NCBI RefSeq assembly: GCF_024055635.1
Contig: NZ_JAMXMB010000006.1
Span: forward strand, 1-64,000
Length of the DNA stretch: 64,000 nucleotides
Reading direction: 5' to 3'
DNA from: Microbacterium yannicii
GTDB taxonomy: Bacteria; Actinomycetota; Actinomycetes; Actinomycetales; Microbacteriaceae
Both the position numbers and the translations under genes were made by a program. How positions within the stretch are numbered: position 1 is the first letter of the stretch; each line of letters opens with the position of its first letter. Under the pieces are notes generated by a model that saw only the letters and a list, made by a program, of their open reading frames with translations, was not told the origin of the DNA and did not search any database. Below, in pieces: positions 40,553 to 49,556 of this stretch.

Positions 40553-42223
40553 ATGCGAAAGCTCGCCCCGTTCGACCGCCCCGCGCAGCAGACCCCGCTT
40601 CTGCTGACGTCCGCCGCGATCCACACCGTCGACGCGCTCGACCGGACCGCCACCGCGATGCTGATCGATCGCGGGCGGATCGTCGCGGTCGGCACGGCGG
40701 ACGAGGTCCGGGATGCCGCGGCCGCCGCGGGTCTCGTCCCCGAGCTCGTCGACCTCGGCGATGCGGTGGTCGTGCCGGGATTCGTCGACGCGCACGCCCA
40801 CCCGCTCATGTACGGGCAGCTGATGACCTGGGTCGACTGCGGACCGGAGAAGGCGGCCGGCATCCCCGAGATCGTGGCGCTGCTGCAGGCCGCCGCCGCG
40901 GACCTGCCGGAAGGGCGCCCGGTGCGCGGGTACGGCTATGAGCACCGCAACCTGGCCGAGCAGCGGCATCCCACCCGGTTCGAGCTCGACGAGGTCGCGA
41001 GCGATCGCGAGGTCTACCTCATGAACGCGTCGGGCCACGGCGGCGTGGTGAACTCATACACGTTCGCGCAGAACGGCGTCGACCGCGACACCCCGAACCC
41101 CGAGGGCGGCGAGTATTTCCGAGACGCGGATGGCGAGCTCACGGGCGAGATCTCGGATGCCGCGTGCAACATGCTCACGGGAGTGCACGGGGTGAAGATC
41201 GGGCACCACGGACCGAACTTCCACCTCGCCGACGAGCCGGAGGAGCACCTGCGGCAGCTGGACGCCGCGACGCAGCGCTTCCTCGCCGGGGGCGTGACCA
41301 CGCTCGGCGACGCGCAGGTCTCGCGACGCGAGTTCGACATGTACCTGCGGCTCGCGGAGGCGGGGCGGCTCGAGCTTCGGGTGTCGATGTACCTTTTGTC
41401 GCACCTGCTCGACGAGGCGCTCGAGATGGGTCTCGTCGGCCAGTTCGGCAATGCGCACCTGAGCTTCGCCGGCATCAAGCTGTACGCGGACGGCACGCTC
41501 GGCGGGTGGACGGCGTACTTCCCCGACGGCTACGTCGGAGATCCCTGCCGCACCGGCCAGCTGTACCACGAGCCGGCCGAGTACGCCGAGCTCATCCGCA
41601 AGGCGCACGCGGCAGGGCTGCAGACAGCGACGCACGCGCAGTCGCCGACCGCGATCGAGATGGTGGTCTCGGCGATCGAGGCGGCGCTCGCGGAGCGGCC
41701 CGACGCCGATGCGCGCCATCGCATTGAGCACTGCGGGCTCCCGACACCGGAGCAGATCCGGCGCATGGCGGCAGCCGGCATCCGTCCCGTCAACCAGACG
41801 CAGCACTACTTCAACTGGGGCGAGGGCGTAGAACAGGCGATCGGAACGCCGGGGGAGCGGTTCAACCCGCTCGGTGAGTTCGCGGCCGCGGGCGTGCCGT
41901 TCACGATCTCGTCGGACGCGCCGGTCGCCGAACCGATCCCACTGGAGGCGATCCAGACCGCCGTCACGCGGGTCACTCGCCGGGGGCACAAGCTCGGGCC
42001 GGACGACCTGCGCGTGTCGGCACGCGCTGCGCTGCGCGCGCACACGTACGAGGGTGCGGTGTCGCTCGGCCGAGAGGACGACCTGGGCTCGCTCGAGCCC
42101 GGCAAGTACGCGGACTTCGCGGTGCTCGGGGGCGACCCGTTGGTCGCGGATGCGGCCGAGATCTCGCAGATCCCTGTGCTCGAGACGTGGGTCGGCGGCG
42201 TGCGCCGGTTCCCGGCATCCTGA
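40553..42223 (+). CDS. Amidohydrolase family 3 protein
   Basis: A 556-residue metal-dependent hydrolase of the YtcJ/NfdA type. The N-terminal beta part is followed by the metal motif VDAHAHPLMYG near residue 81. Further ligands lie in TATHAQSP, ARHRIEHCG and SSDAPVAEP. The C-terminal SLEPGKYADFAVL is typical of the superfamily. Known relatives cleave amide or formamide bonds; here it may remove an N-substituent from the compound the cluster degrades. It lies 42 bases after the symporter gene and 14 bases before the ThDP enzyme gene. Confidence 0.87.
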   Translation: MRKLAPFDRPAQQTPLLLTSAAIHTVDALDRTATAMLIDRGRIVAVGTADEVRDAAAAAGLVPELVDLGDAVVVPGFVDAHAHPLMYGQLMTWVDCGPEKAAGIPEIVALLQAAAADLPEGRPVRGYGYEHRNLAEQRHPTRFELDEVASDREVYLMNASGHGGVVNSYTFAQNGVDRDTPNPEGGEYFRDADGELTGEISDAACNMLTGVHGVKIGHHGPNFHLADEPEEHLRQLDAATQRFLAGGVTTLGDAQVSRREFDMYLRLAEAGRLELRVSMYLLSHLLDEALEMGLVGQFGNAHLSFAGIKLYADGTLGGWTAYFPDGYVGDPCRTGQLYHEPAEYAELIRKAHAAGLQTATHAQSPTAIEMVVSAIEAALAERPDADARHRIEHCGLPTPEQIRRMAAAGIRPVNQTQHYFNWGEGVEQAIGTPGERFNPLGEFAAAGVPFTISSDAPVAEPIPLEAIQTAVTRVTRRGHKLGPDDLRVSARAALRAHTYEGAVSLGREDDLGSLEPGKYADFAVLGGDPLVADAAEISQIPVLETWVGGVRRFPAS

Positions 42224-42237
42224 GGCGAGGGGGAGAC

Positions 42238-43914
42238 ATGGACCCGAACGACACGAGCGCGGCGCCGTATGCCGACACGACGGGCCGGGCGGTGCTCGAG
42301 ACGGTGCGCAACTACGGTGTGACCGCCGTCTTCGGCATTCCGGGCACGCACAACCTCGAGCTGTACCGGCCGCTCACCGACCTCGGCATCCGTGCGGTGA
42401 CGAATCGACACGAGCAGGGGTCGGGGTACGGCGCGGACGGGTGGGCGCAGCAGACGGGACTGCCGGGCGTCGTGATCACCACCTCCGGGCCGGGCCTGCA
42501 GAACGCGATGAGCGCGATCGGCACGGCGTTCTGCGAGTCGCGGCCGCTGCTGGTGATCTCGCCGGGGGTGGCGCTCGGCGCGGAGTTCCGCGACGTCGGC
42601 ACCCTCCACGAGACGAAGGACGCCACGGCGATGGTCGGGGCGATCGCGGAGTGGTCGCGCCGCGTGACGAGCGGGACGGATGCCGTCGACGCCGTGCACG
42701 ACGCGTTCGCGCTGTTCCGCACCGGGCGCCCGCGGCCGGTGCACATCGAGATCCCGCTGGACGTGCTCGAATCGCCTGCCGAGGTGCCCGCGGCCGCGCG
42801 CGCCGCCCGGCCTGCGCCGGCACCCGCGCGCGGGGACGCGGCGGCGGTGCGCGAGGCGGCCGCCCTGCTCTCGGGCGCCGAGCGCCCCGTGATCGTCGCG
42901 GGGGGTGGCGCGACGCGCGCCGGTCGCAGTCTCACGGCGCTCGCCGAGCGCCTCGGCGCGCCCGTGCTCACGACGCTCAACGGCAAGGCGACCGTCGACG
43001 AGCATCACCCGCTGTCGCTGGGGTCGAACCTGAGCCTCGCGGCAGCCCGTGCGGTCGCCGAGGACGCCGACGTGCTGCTCGTCCTCGGCTCGAAGCTGGG
43101 CGAGGCCGAGCTGTGGGCACCCGTGCTGGAGGCGCGCGGCGCGGTCGTGCGCGTCGACATCTCTGCGGCACAGCTGCATAAGAACCTCGATGCGACGGTG
43201 GGGATCGCGGGAGACTGTGCCGCCGTGGTCGAGGATCTCCTGGCCGCCCTGCCCGCCGCGGCGCGGCCCGTGCGCGACCTCGAGGCGGACCTCGACGCAG
43301 TGCGCGCCGCGATCGCCGACGAGACCCGAACGATCCTCCCCGAGACCGTGGCGCTCGCCGAGACGATCGCGGCGGCGCTGCCGCGCGACGCGATCGTGGC
43401 CGGCGACTCCTCGCAGATCGTGTACATGGCGCTGGCCAGCGTGCTGCGCCAGTCCCGTCCGCACTCGCTGCTGTACACGCCGACGTACGCGACGCTCGGT
43501 TACGGCCTTCCCGCCGCGATCGGCGCCCGCGTCGCCCAGCCCGCCGACGATGGCCGCCACGTCGTCGCGGTGGTCGGCGACGGTGCGCTCATGTTCTGCG
43601 TCAACGAGCTGGCGACCGCGGTCGAGCAGCGTCTCGATCTCACGGTCGTCTGCGTGGACAACGGCGGATACGCCGAGATCAAGCAGAACGAGCTGGATCG
43701 CGGCATCCGTCCCATCGGTGTCGATCTCGTGCAGCCAGACTGGGTCGCGCTCGCGAACGCGTTCGGGGCGACAGGCCGTCGCGCCGAGACACCGGACGAG
43801 GTCGAACCTGCGCTCGTCGCGGCGATCGCGGCCGGCGGCGTGCAGCTGGTGCACCTCGCTCAGACCATCGGCGCCCAGAGCGCCGGCCCCGCCACCCCGA
43901 GAGGTGAGTCATGA
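42238..43914 (+). CDS. ThDP-dependent decarboxylase-like enzyme (AruI-like)
   Basis: A 558-residue thiamine-diphosphate enzyme of the acetolactate-synthase fold. The catalytic Glu is in [14 protein letters not shown] near residue 62, and the ThDP motif [16 protein letters not shown]...VDNGGY is near residue 455. The N-terminal [15 protein letters not shown] and the [12 protein letters not shown] segment recall, from memory, 2-ketoarginine decarboxylase AruI, which is also about 559 residues long. With a ureohydrolase translationally coupled downstream (ATGA overlap), decarboxylation of a guanidino 2-keto acid is the best guess; acetolactate-type condensation is the alternative. GGGGGAGA precedes the ATG. 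Confidence 0.83.
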   Translation: MDPNDTSAAPYADTTGRAVLETVRNYGVTAVFGIPGTHNLELYRPLTDLGIRAVTNRHEQGSGYGADGWAQQTGLPGVVITTSGPGLQNAMSAIGTAFCESRPLLVISPGVALGAEFRDVGTLHETKDATAMVGAIAEWSRRVTSGTDAVDAVHDAFALFRTGRPRPVHIEIPLDVLESPAEVPAAARAARPAPAPARGDAAAVREAAALLSGAERPVIVAGGGATRAGRSLTALAERLGAPVLTTLNGKATVDEHHPLSLGSNLSLAAARAVAEDADVLLVLGSKLGEAELWAPVLEARGAVVRVDISAAQLHKNLDATVGIAGDCAAVVEDLLAALPAAARPVRDLEADLDAVRAAIADETRTILPETVALAETIAAALPRDAIVAGDSSQIVYMALASVLRQSRPHSLLYTPTYATLGYGLPAAIGARVAQPADDGRHVVAVVGDGALMFCVNELATAVEQRLDLTVVCVDNGGYAEIKQNELDRGIRPIGVDLVQPDWVALANAFGATGRRAETPDEVEPALVAAIAAGGVQLVHLAQTIGAQSAGPATPRGES

Positions 43915-44909
43915 CCGAGCACGACGAGAATCCGCAGCCCCACACGCCGGTCGGTCCGGTCGATGCCTCGGTGAACCCCCGCTACGCGGGCATCGCCACG
44001 TTCGTGCGACTCCCGCGTATCGAAGACGTGCCGCGCGCCGACATCGCGATCGTCGGCATCCCGTTCGACACCGGCGTCAGCTACCGTCCCGGCGCGCGCT
44101 TCGGCCCGTCGCACGTTCGCGAGTCGTCGCGGCTGCTGCGTCCGTACAATCCGGCGCAGGACGTGTCGCCGTTCGCCGAGGCGCAGGTCGTCGACGCGGG
44201 CGACATCCCGGCGAATCCGTTCGACATCAGCGCCGCCGTCGCCGAGATCGAGCAGGCTGCGGTCGATCTGGGCTCGCGGGTCGAGCGCATCGTCACGGTC
44301 GGCGGCGATCACACGATCGCGCTGCCGCTGCTGCGGGCGGTGAACCAGAAGCACGGCCCCGTCGCGGTGCTGCACTTCGACGCGCACCTCGACACGTGGG
44401 ACACGTACTTCGGCGCACCCATCACCCACGGCACGCCGTTCCGGCGCGCGAGCGAGGAGGGTCTGATCGACCTCACCGCGAGCTGCCACGTCGGCACGCG
44501 CGGGCCGCTGTACTCGAAGCAGGATCTCGACGACGACGAGCGCCTGGGGTTCTCTATCGTCTCGAGCGTCGACATCGAGGAGCGGGGCATCGAGGCGGCG
44601 ATCGAGCGGGTGCGGCGCCGCGTCGGCGACCGGCCGCTGTACATCTCCATCGACATCGACGTGCTCGACCCCGCGCACGCACCCGGCACCGGAACACCCG
44701 AGGCCGGCGGCATGACGAGCAGGGAACTGCTCCGGATGCTGCGTGCCCTGAGCGATCTCGACATCGTGGGCGCTGACGTGGTCGAGGTGTCGCCGGCGTA
44801 CGACCACGCGCAGCTGACGGGCATCGCCGCGAGTCATGTCGTCTACGAGCTCGTCACGCTCATGGCCGCCCGGATCGGAGCGGCCCGCAACGGCGGAGAG
44901 CCGGGCTAG
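43911..44909 (+). CDS. Agmatinase/guanidinobutyrase-type ureohydrolase
   Basis: A 332-residue Mn-dependent ureohydrolase. All metal-binding motifs are present: [20 protein letters not shown] and [19 protein letters not shown]. These enzymes release urea from guanidino compounds. The name agmatinase is generic: 4-guanidinobutyrate, agmatine or guanidinopropionate could each be the substrate. The start overlaps the ThDP gene stop by four bases. Together they would fit decarboxylation of 2-ketoarginine and, after an aldehyde dehydrogenase step not encoded here, urea release from 4-guanidinobutyrate. Confidence 0.88.
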   Translation: MTEHDENPQPHTPVGPVDASVNPRYAGIATFVRLPRIEDVPRADIAIVGIPFDTGVSYRPGARFGPSHVRESSRLLRPYNPAQDVSPFAEAQVVDAGDIPANPFDISAAVAEIEQAAVDLGSRVERIVTVGGDHTIALPLLRAVNQKHGPVAVLHFDAHLDTWDTYFGAPITHGTPFRRASEEGLIDLTASCHVGTRGPLYSKQDLDDDERLGFSIVSSVDIEERGIEAAIERVRRRVGDRPLYISIDIDVLDPAHAPGTGTPEAGGMTSRELLRMLRALSDLDIVGADVVEVSPAYDHAQLTGIAASHVVYELVTLMAARIGAARNGGEPG

Positions 44910-44990
44910 CGCGGTCCACCGTCGTCTGCAACCCCCTCCACGCGAGGCCGCGTGCGGCCCAGGGTGGAAGGACATGCAGAGGAGGACGCT

Positions 44991-45452
44991 ATGAGCGGCT
45001 ATGCAGAGGATCCGCGGACCCCGGACGAGACGATCGCCGGCGACACGATGACCGGCGCGAGCACGGGTGCGACGCGTGATGCGACGAGCGGAGTCACGCC
45101 GGGTGAGACGCCGACCGCGATGACGGGAGCGACGGCAGGGGCCACGGCGGGAGCGACCGCAGATGCCCACGAGTACAGCGCCACGACGGATCACGACGTG
45201 ATCCGTCAATGGGCCGAGGACCGCCACGCGACCCCGGCGACCGTCGGCGGCGAGGACGGCGACGGCATCGTCGGCGAGCTGCGCCTGGACTTCGACTTCG
45301 GCAACGACCTCGAAGACCTGCGGGCCGTCACCTGGGAAGAGTGGTTCGCGGCGTTCGACCAGCGCGGAGACCAGTTCGTCTACCAGGAGACGACGCGCCC
45401 CGACGGGTCGCGCTCGAACGACTTCCACCTGGAGGAGCGGCAAGCCCGCTGA
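44991..45452 (+). CDS. Small acidic protein with Thr/Ala/Gly repeats
   Basis: A 153-residue hypothetical protein. Residues about 16-60 are low-complexity, with recurring GAT and TxG units (MTGATAGATAGATADA). The C-terminal 90 residues look folded and include HDVIRQWAEDRHATPATV, LRLDFDF and TWEEWFAAFDQRGDQFVYQ. No known catalytic motif is present. A strong AGAGGAGG site six bases before the ATG suggests good expression. Conservation of the C-terminal part in related bacteria would be expected but cannot be checked here. Confidence 0.8.
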   Translation: MSGYAEDPRTPDETIAGDTMTGASTGATRDATSGVTPGETPTAMTGATAGATAGATADAHEYSATTDHDVIRQWAEDRHATPATVGGEDGDGIVGELRLDFDFGNDLEDLRAVTWEEWFAAFDQRGDQFVYQETTRPDGSRSNDFHLEERQAR

Positions 45453-45491
45453 TCAGAATCGGCCGGCAGCGCGGTGCGCGAGACTGGACGC

Positions 45492-46061
45492 ATGGGTTTC
45501 ACGCGCGCCGAGCTGCAGTCGTTCCGCGGGCGCAGCATCCCCGATCTGATGCCCCCGCATCCGCGGCTCGTGTTCGTCGGGATCAACCCGGGACTGTGGA
45601 CCGCGGCGACGGGTGTGCCCTTCGCGCATCCGGGTAATCGCTTCTATCCGGCGCTCGTCGCGGCGGGCATCATTCCGCGGATGCCGCAGATCGACGCCGA
45701 CGGCATCGCAGAGGCCGACCGGCGGATGATCCTGGACGCCGGCATCGGCATCTCGAGCGTCGTGCGCCGCGCCACCGCCCGCGCGGACGAACTCAGTCGC
45801 GACGAACTTCGCGAGGGTGCCGAACGGCTCGCTCGCGATGTCGAGGACTGGCAGGCCCGGGTCGTCGCCGTCGCCGGGCTCACGGTCTATCGGCAGGGTT
45901 TCGAGCGGCCCCGTGCGGTGGCCGGGCGTCAGCCGGAGCGCCTCGGCGGTGCGGAGCTGTGGGTGGTCCCGAACCCGAGCGGTCTCAACGCTCACGCCAC
46001 GGTCGCCAGCCTTGCGGCCGCGTACGCCGAGCCCGCCCGGGCGGCGGGGATCCTCGCGTGA
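45492..46061 (+). CDS. Mismatch-type uracil-DNA glycosylase (MUG/TDG)
   Basis: A 189-residue glycosylase for U or T mispaired with G. Motif I is VFVGINPGLWTAATG near residue 24, including the catalytic-type Asn. Motif II is VVPNPSGLNAHAT near residue 154. The fold matches the family length. ATG 45492 is preceded by GAGACT with six bases between, a weak -10 for a leaderless mRNA. The stop overlaps the start of the next gene. Confidence 0.88.
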   Translation: MGFTRAELQSFRGRSIPDLMPPHPRLVFVGINPGLWTAATGVPFAHPGNRFYPALVAAGIIPRMPQIDADGIAEADRRMILDAGIGISSVVRRATARADELSRDELREGAERLARDVEDWQARVVAVAGLTVYRQGFERPRAVAGRQPERLGGAELWVVPNPSGLNAHATVASLAAAYAEPARAAGILA

Positions 46062-46480
46062 GCGCGGAGGAGCAGATCGGCACGCGCGCGCCGTCGAGCG
46101 TTCCCCGCAGGGTGACCGCGGGCGTGCTGCTGATCCTCACGATCGCGGCCGGTCTGCTCGTGCATGGCGCGCTGCCCGATGCGGCTGCCACCGACATCGC
46201 TGGCGACGCTCTCTACGCCGTCGCCGCCTATCTGGCTGTCGTGCTGATCGCGCCGCGGCTGCCGCCCGTCGCTGCGGGAGCGATCGCCGCGGCGTGGTGC
46301 ACGGCCGTCGAGCTGTTTCAGCTGACCGGCCTGCCGCTCGCGTGGGGCGCGCAACTCCCGCCCGTCATGCTGGTGCTCGGCACCGTGTTCGACGCGCGGG
46401 ATCTGGTCGTGTACCTCGCCACCATCGCGCTCGCCGCGGCGCTGGACGTCGGAATCCGCGCGATCCTGCACCGCCGCTGA
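46058..46480 (+). CDS. DUF2809-type membrane protein
   Basis: A 140-residue membrane protein with four hydrophobic segments (VTAGVLLILTIAAGLLVHG, LYAVAAYLAVVLIAPRL, AGAIAAAWCTAVELFQL, LVVYLATIALAAALDVGI). The pattern GDALYAV...ELFQLTG...GTVFDARDL is that of the DUF2809 family. The function is unknown. The start is GTG at 46058, overlapping the glycosylase stop by four bases. Confidence 0.82.
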   Translation: MSAEEQIGTRAPSSVPRRVTAGVLLILTIAAGLLVHGALPDAAATDIAGDALYAVAAYLAVVLIAPRLPPVAAGAIAAAWCTAVELFQLTGLPLAWGAQLPPVMLVLGTVFDARDLVVYLATIALAAALDVGIRAILHRR

Positions 46481-46482
46481 GG

Positions 46483-47211
46483 TCAGGAGGCGGCATCCGT
46501 CCCCGTCAGCGCTCGGCGGGCGCGGGCGACGACGATGCCGCGCTGCGACGTGGGGAAGCGGTCGAGCATCGCGCGCAGCTCCTCCGCATCCACGTCGGCG
46601 CCGAAGGCTTCGGCGCCCGGCTCGAGCATGATGCCCGCGGCCAGGGGACCTGCGTGCACCGCATCGAAGCCGAGATCATCGACGAGCCCCATGACGGCAG
46701 CCACACCGGCCGCGTCGTCGCCGGCTACCGCGATGGCCTTGCGTCCGGGCGAGCCGGCGGGGCCCGCCTCTTCGTCGAGATCGCGGTAGCCCATGTGGTT
46801 GAAGGCTTTCACCACCCGCGCCTGCGGCAGGAATCGCTGCACCGTCTCGCTGGTCGAGGTGCGCAGGTCGCCGAGGTCGGCGCGCAGTCCGTCCACCTCC
46901 CACCAGTAGTTCATCGCGTCGATCACGAGCTTTCCGTTGAGTGCCTCGACGGGCAGCGTCCGGTGCTGCGGCAGGGGAAGAGCGAGCACGACCGCGTCGG
47001 CGTCGCGTGCGACGGCGGATGCCTCGGCCGCGACGGCTCCCGGAGCCACGGCCCCGATCGTGGCGGCGACGCGAGCGGGGTCTCCCGATCCGGCGACGAG
47101 CACGCGGTATCCGGCGGCGATCGCCAGGCGCGCCAGTACCTGGCCGACGCGACCGGCGCCGATGATGCCGAGCACCCGGATCGGGGGGCGGGTCTCCTCG
47201 TCGGTGCTCAC
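46483..47211 (-). CDS. NADPH/F420-type dinucleotide-binding oxidoreductase
   Basis: A 242-residue Rossmann protein. The motif [19 protein letters not shown] near residue 12 binds NAD(P). The segments [13 protein letters not shown] and [13 protein letters not shown], and [13 protein letters not shown], match the NADP:F420 oxidoreductase-like family. Whether this strain uses F420 cannot be told from the window. The start is GTG at 47211, with TAGCCT six bases upstream. Confidence 0.83.
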   Translation of the reverse strand: MSTDEETRPPIRVLGIIGAGRVGQVLARLAIAAGYRVLVAGSGDPARVAATIGAVAPGAVAAEASAVARDADAVVLALPLPQHRTLPVEALNGKLVIDAMNYWWEVDGLRADLGDLRTSTSETVQRFLPQARVVKAFNHMGYRDLDEEAGPAGSPGRKAIAVAGDDAAGVAAVMGLVDDLGFDAVHAGPLAAGIMLEPGAEAFGADVDAEELRAMLDRFPTSQRGIVVARARRALTGTDAAS

Positions 47212-47217
47212 CGCCTC

Positions 47218-47223
47218 AGGCTA
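47218..47223 (-). promoter_or_regulatory. -10 box of a likely leaderless promoter
   Basis: TAGCCT on the minus strand, six bases before the GTG at 47211. On the other strand GACGAT (47262-47267) lies six bases before the ATG at 47274. Confidence 0.5.
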
Positions 47224-47273
47224 GCCACCGGCGTGCGGTTGCGGCATCCGCCATCGACACCGACGATGGGGGA

Positions 47274-48248
47274 ATGGGGGATGCCGAGACAGACGGCCCG
47301 GCGGCGGTCGAGCCTGATGCGCCGCAGGCGCAGAGGCCGCAGGCGCCCTCGCGTCGACCGCGGAGCGCGTGGCTCGTCAGCGTGCTCGCCGCTGTCCTGA
47401 TCGCGGGCGGCCTCGCGGCGGTATGGCTGCTGCGGCCGCCCATGACCGAGGCATCCGCTCCTCCGCCGTCACCGACCCGCTCGGCGACGGCGGCACCCCG
47501 CCCCACGCCCACCCCGACGCCGACGCCGACCGGTTTCGCCGCGAATACCGCCGCCTACGACGTGGCGGCGCTGCCGCAGGTGAACGTGTTCGCGGTGGTT
47601 CCGGGCCTGCCGGTCGACGACGCCGCGTTCACGACGCCGCTGCCCGAGCAGGCGGTCGCGCTCGGCAGCGGGGCGCCGATCTGGGCCGACCCGACCGCGC
47701 AGCCGGTGGCGTACCTCCCGCACGAGTTCGCCTACGACGGCACCGCAGTGCCCGTCGTCGAGGAGCAGGAGCACTGGGTGAGGGTGCTCCTCACCGGACG
47801 CCAGGCCGTGCCGTCGCAGGGCAACCCCGCCCAGGTCACCGGCTGGCTGCGCAAGGGCGACGTCCAGCTCGCACCGAGCGACGCGAGCGTCGTGGTGAGC
47901 ATCTCGGCCCGCACGATCGACATCGTCCGCGCGGGGGTGGCGGAGCGGATCGCGACCGACTTCGGGTGGGGTCAGGACGGCACACCGACGCCGCTCGGGC
48001 GCTCGTTCATCATGACGACGCGGGTGGTGCCCGAATACGGGTACACGCGCGGATACCCGATCGTCTACCTGTCGGTGCAGTCGCCCACCCTCGACGGCTT
48101 CGGAGGAGCGGATGCCGCCGTCGTGGCCTTCCACTACCACGACGCCCGTTCGGGGCCGATCTCGAACGGGTGCCTCCGGGTCGACCCGACCGCCATCACG
48201 AAGCTCTCGGAGCTGCCTCTCGGAACGCCCGTGATCGTCAACCCCTGA
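47274..48248 (+). CDS. L,D-transpeptidase (YkuD)
   Basis: A 324-residue cell-envelope enzyme. One membrane segment (residues about 38-57, VLAAVLIAGGLAAVWLL) is followed by a Pro/Thr-rich linker (TPTPTPTPTG). The YkuD domain carries the active site FHYHDARSGPISNGCLRVDP near residue 288 with the catalytic Cys. It would form 3-3 cross-links in peptidoglycan or attach proteins to it. An SH3-like region (VPYLPH... to GWLRKGDV) precedes the catalytic domain. Confidence 0.88.
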   Translation: MGDAETDGPAAVEPDAPQAQRPQAPSRRPRSAWLVSVLAAVLIAGGLAAVWLLRPPMTEASAPPPSPTRSATAAPRPTPTPTPTPTGFAANTAAYDVAALPQVNVFAVVPGLPVDDAAFTTPLPEQAVALGSGAPIWADPTAQPVAYLPHEFAYDGTAVPVVEEQEHWVRVLLTGRQAVPSQGNPAQVTGWLRKGDVQLAPSDASVVVSISARTIDIVRAGVAERIATDFGWGQDGTPTPLGRSFIMTTRVVPEYGYTRGYPIVYLSVQSPTLDGFGGADAAVVAFHYHDARSGPISNGCLRVDPTAITKLSELPLGTPVIVNP

Positions 48249-48257
48249 GCAGCGCGA

Positions 48258-48274
48258 CCCCGGAGATCCCGGGG
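48258..48274. terminator. Possible bidirectional terminator
   Basis: 6-bp stem CCCCGG/CCGGGG with a five-base loop between convergent genes. Confidence 0.35.
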
Positions 48275-48302
48275 AGCGTGGGAATCCCGACGCCGATCCC
48301 GA

Positions 48303-49529
48303 TCAGACGAACGGTCGAGTGACGTCGATGATGCGGCGCAGACACAGCTCGACCGCCGCGCCCGCCGCCGGCTCCGTGCGCCTGCCGGCAGCGGGTGTGC
48401 CCAGCGCGCTCTGGTACTCGGCAAGGGCCTCGCTCGCGCCGCGGAAGCGGTCGGATGCCCCGGGGTCGCCGAGCGGAGTGGCGATGAGGTCGGCGGACTC
48501 CCGGATCGCGTGCGCGAGGCGCTCGCGCACGGTATCGGTGGACGCGACGTCGTCGGAGGCCTGCAGCCCGACCAGCAGGTCGATGAGCTCACGGGTGAGG
48601 AAAGCCGTGCGCTCGAGAGCGGCCATGCGGCGCGCGTTCTCCTCCCGCTCCTCCTGGTGGCGCCGGCGGCGAGGATTCGCACGGGCGCTCTCGTCGGCTT
48701 CGTCGACCACCTCGGTCACCGCCGATCGCGTGTGGCCGAGATCGTCCAGCGCGGCGCGGAAGCGGTCGGGGTCCAGCCGGTCGTCAGCCACGGCCTCGGC
48801 GGCGTCCCGCAGCAGCGTCGTGACGGCGTCGCGCAGCGCCGAGAGCCGCTCGCTCGCGCGGCGGAGGTACAGGGGAGGCACGACGATGAGGTTCACCGCG
48901 ATGCCCACGACGACGCCGAACGCCGTCGTGCCGAGGTAGGAGATCGAGAACCCCTCGGGATCGCCGCCCGCGGCGAGCAGCACGAACAAAGCCGCCAGCG
49001 CCACCCAGTCGGCGCCGGCGCCGAGCACTCGCCATCCGCCGAGCAGAACGCCGACGCCGATCACGACACCCAGCACTACGCCGCCCGGAACCCCCAGCCG
49101 GAGCGCCGCGATGCCACACAGGCTGAGCGCGATGCCCAGGGCGAGTCCCGCCAGGACCTGCACGCCCACCTGCGCGGAGCGGGCGATCGTCGGGTGCATC
49201 GTGACGAGAGCGCCGAGCGGAGCGTAGTAGGAGTACTGGTCCTCGGTGAACGGGATGAGCGGCGCCAGATACCACGCCAGCACCGCTGCCAGAGAGGTCT
49301 TGATGGCCAGCAGCAGGCGCGGCTGATCGGCGAGTCGCGCGGTGTACGAGACGGCGCGGCGCAGCCGCGGAGTGTGCTCGGCGATGGCGGCCTCCAGAGG
49401 TGGGTCGCAGGCAAAAGTACCCGCTGGCGTGACCGTGCGTACCGGACTTGCGCCCACCGGCGCCTGCGGGTAGCCGGGAGGCCTCGTCGACAGGGTCGAG
49501 CTCTCCGCGCCGTGGGATGCTGGAGTCAC
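48303..49529 (-). CDS. FUSC-family inner-membrane protein
   Basis: A 408-residue protein. The N-terminal half has about six hydrophobic segments (LAIKTSLAAVLAWYLAPLI, VLAGLALGIALSLCGIAAL, GVVLGVVIGVGVLLGGW, FGVVVGIAVNLIVVPPL). The C-terminal half is soluble, helical and charged (RRRRHQEEREENARRMAALE). This is the layout of the FUSC/aromatic-acid-exporter-like family. It starts at GTG 49529, where AGCGAGG gives a ribosome site; upstream sequence belongs to the opposite-strand reductase gene. The substrate is unknown. Confidence 0.82.
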   Translation of the reverse strand: MTPASHGAESSTLSTRPPGYPQAPVGASPVRTVTPAGTFACDPPLEAAIAEHTPRLRRAVSYTARLADQPRLLLAIKTSLAAVLAWYLAPLIPFTEDQYSYYAPLGALVTMHPTIARSAQVGVQVLAGLALGIALSLCGIAALRLGVPGGVVLGVVIGVGVLLGGWRVLGAGADWVALAALFVLLAAGGDPEGFSISYLGTTAFGVVVGIAVNLIVVPPLYLRRASERLSALRDAVTTLLRDAAEAVADDRLDPDRFRAALDDLGHTRSAVTEVVDEADESARANPRRRRHQEEREENARRMAALERTAFLTRELIDLLVGLQASDDVASTDTVRERLAHAIRESADLIATPLGDPGASDRFRGASEALAEYQSALGTPAAGRRTEPAAGAAVELCLRRIIDVTRPFV

Positions 49530-49556
49530 CCTCGCTCCGCACCTCGAAGGATCCTC

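Noticed and set aside
42238..44909. Clavulanic-acid-like pathway (CeaS plus amidinohydrolase)
   Set aside because: The ThDP enzyme and ureohydrolase pair recalls it, but no beta-lactam synthetase or oxygenase is present.
48510..49556. N-terminal extension of the aldo/keto reductase frame
   Set aside because: This part is antisense to the FUSC gene, and the reductase family begins at the ATG at 49557 with its own ribosome site.
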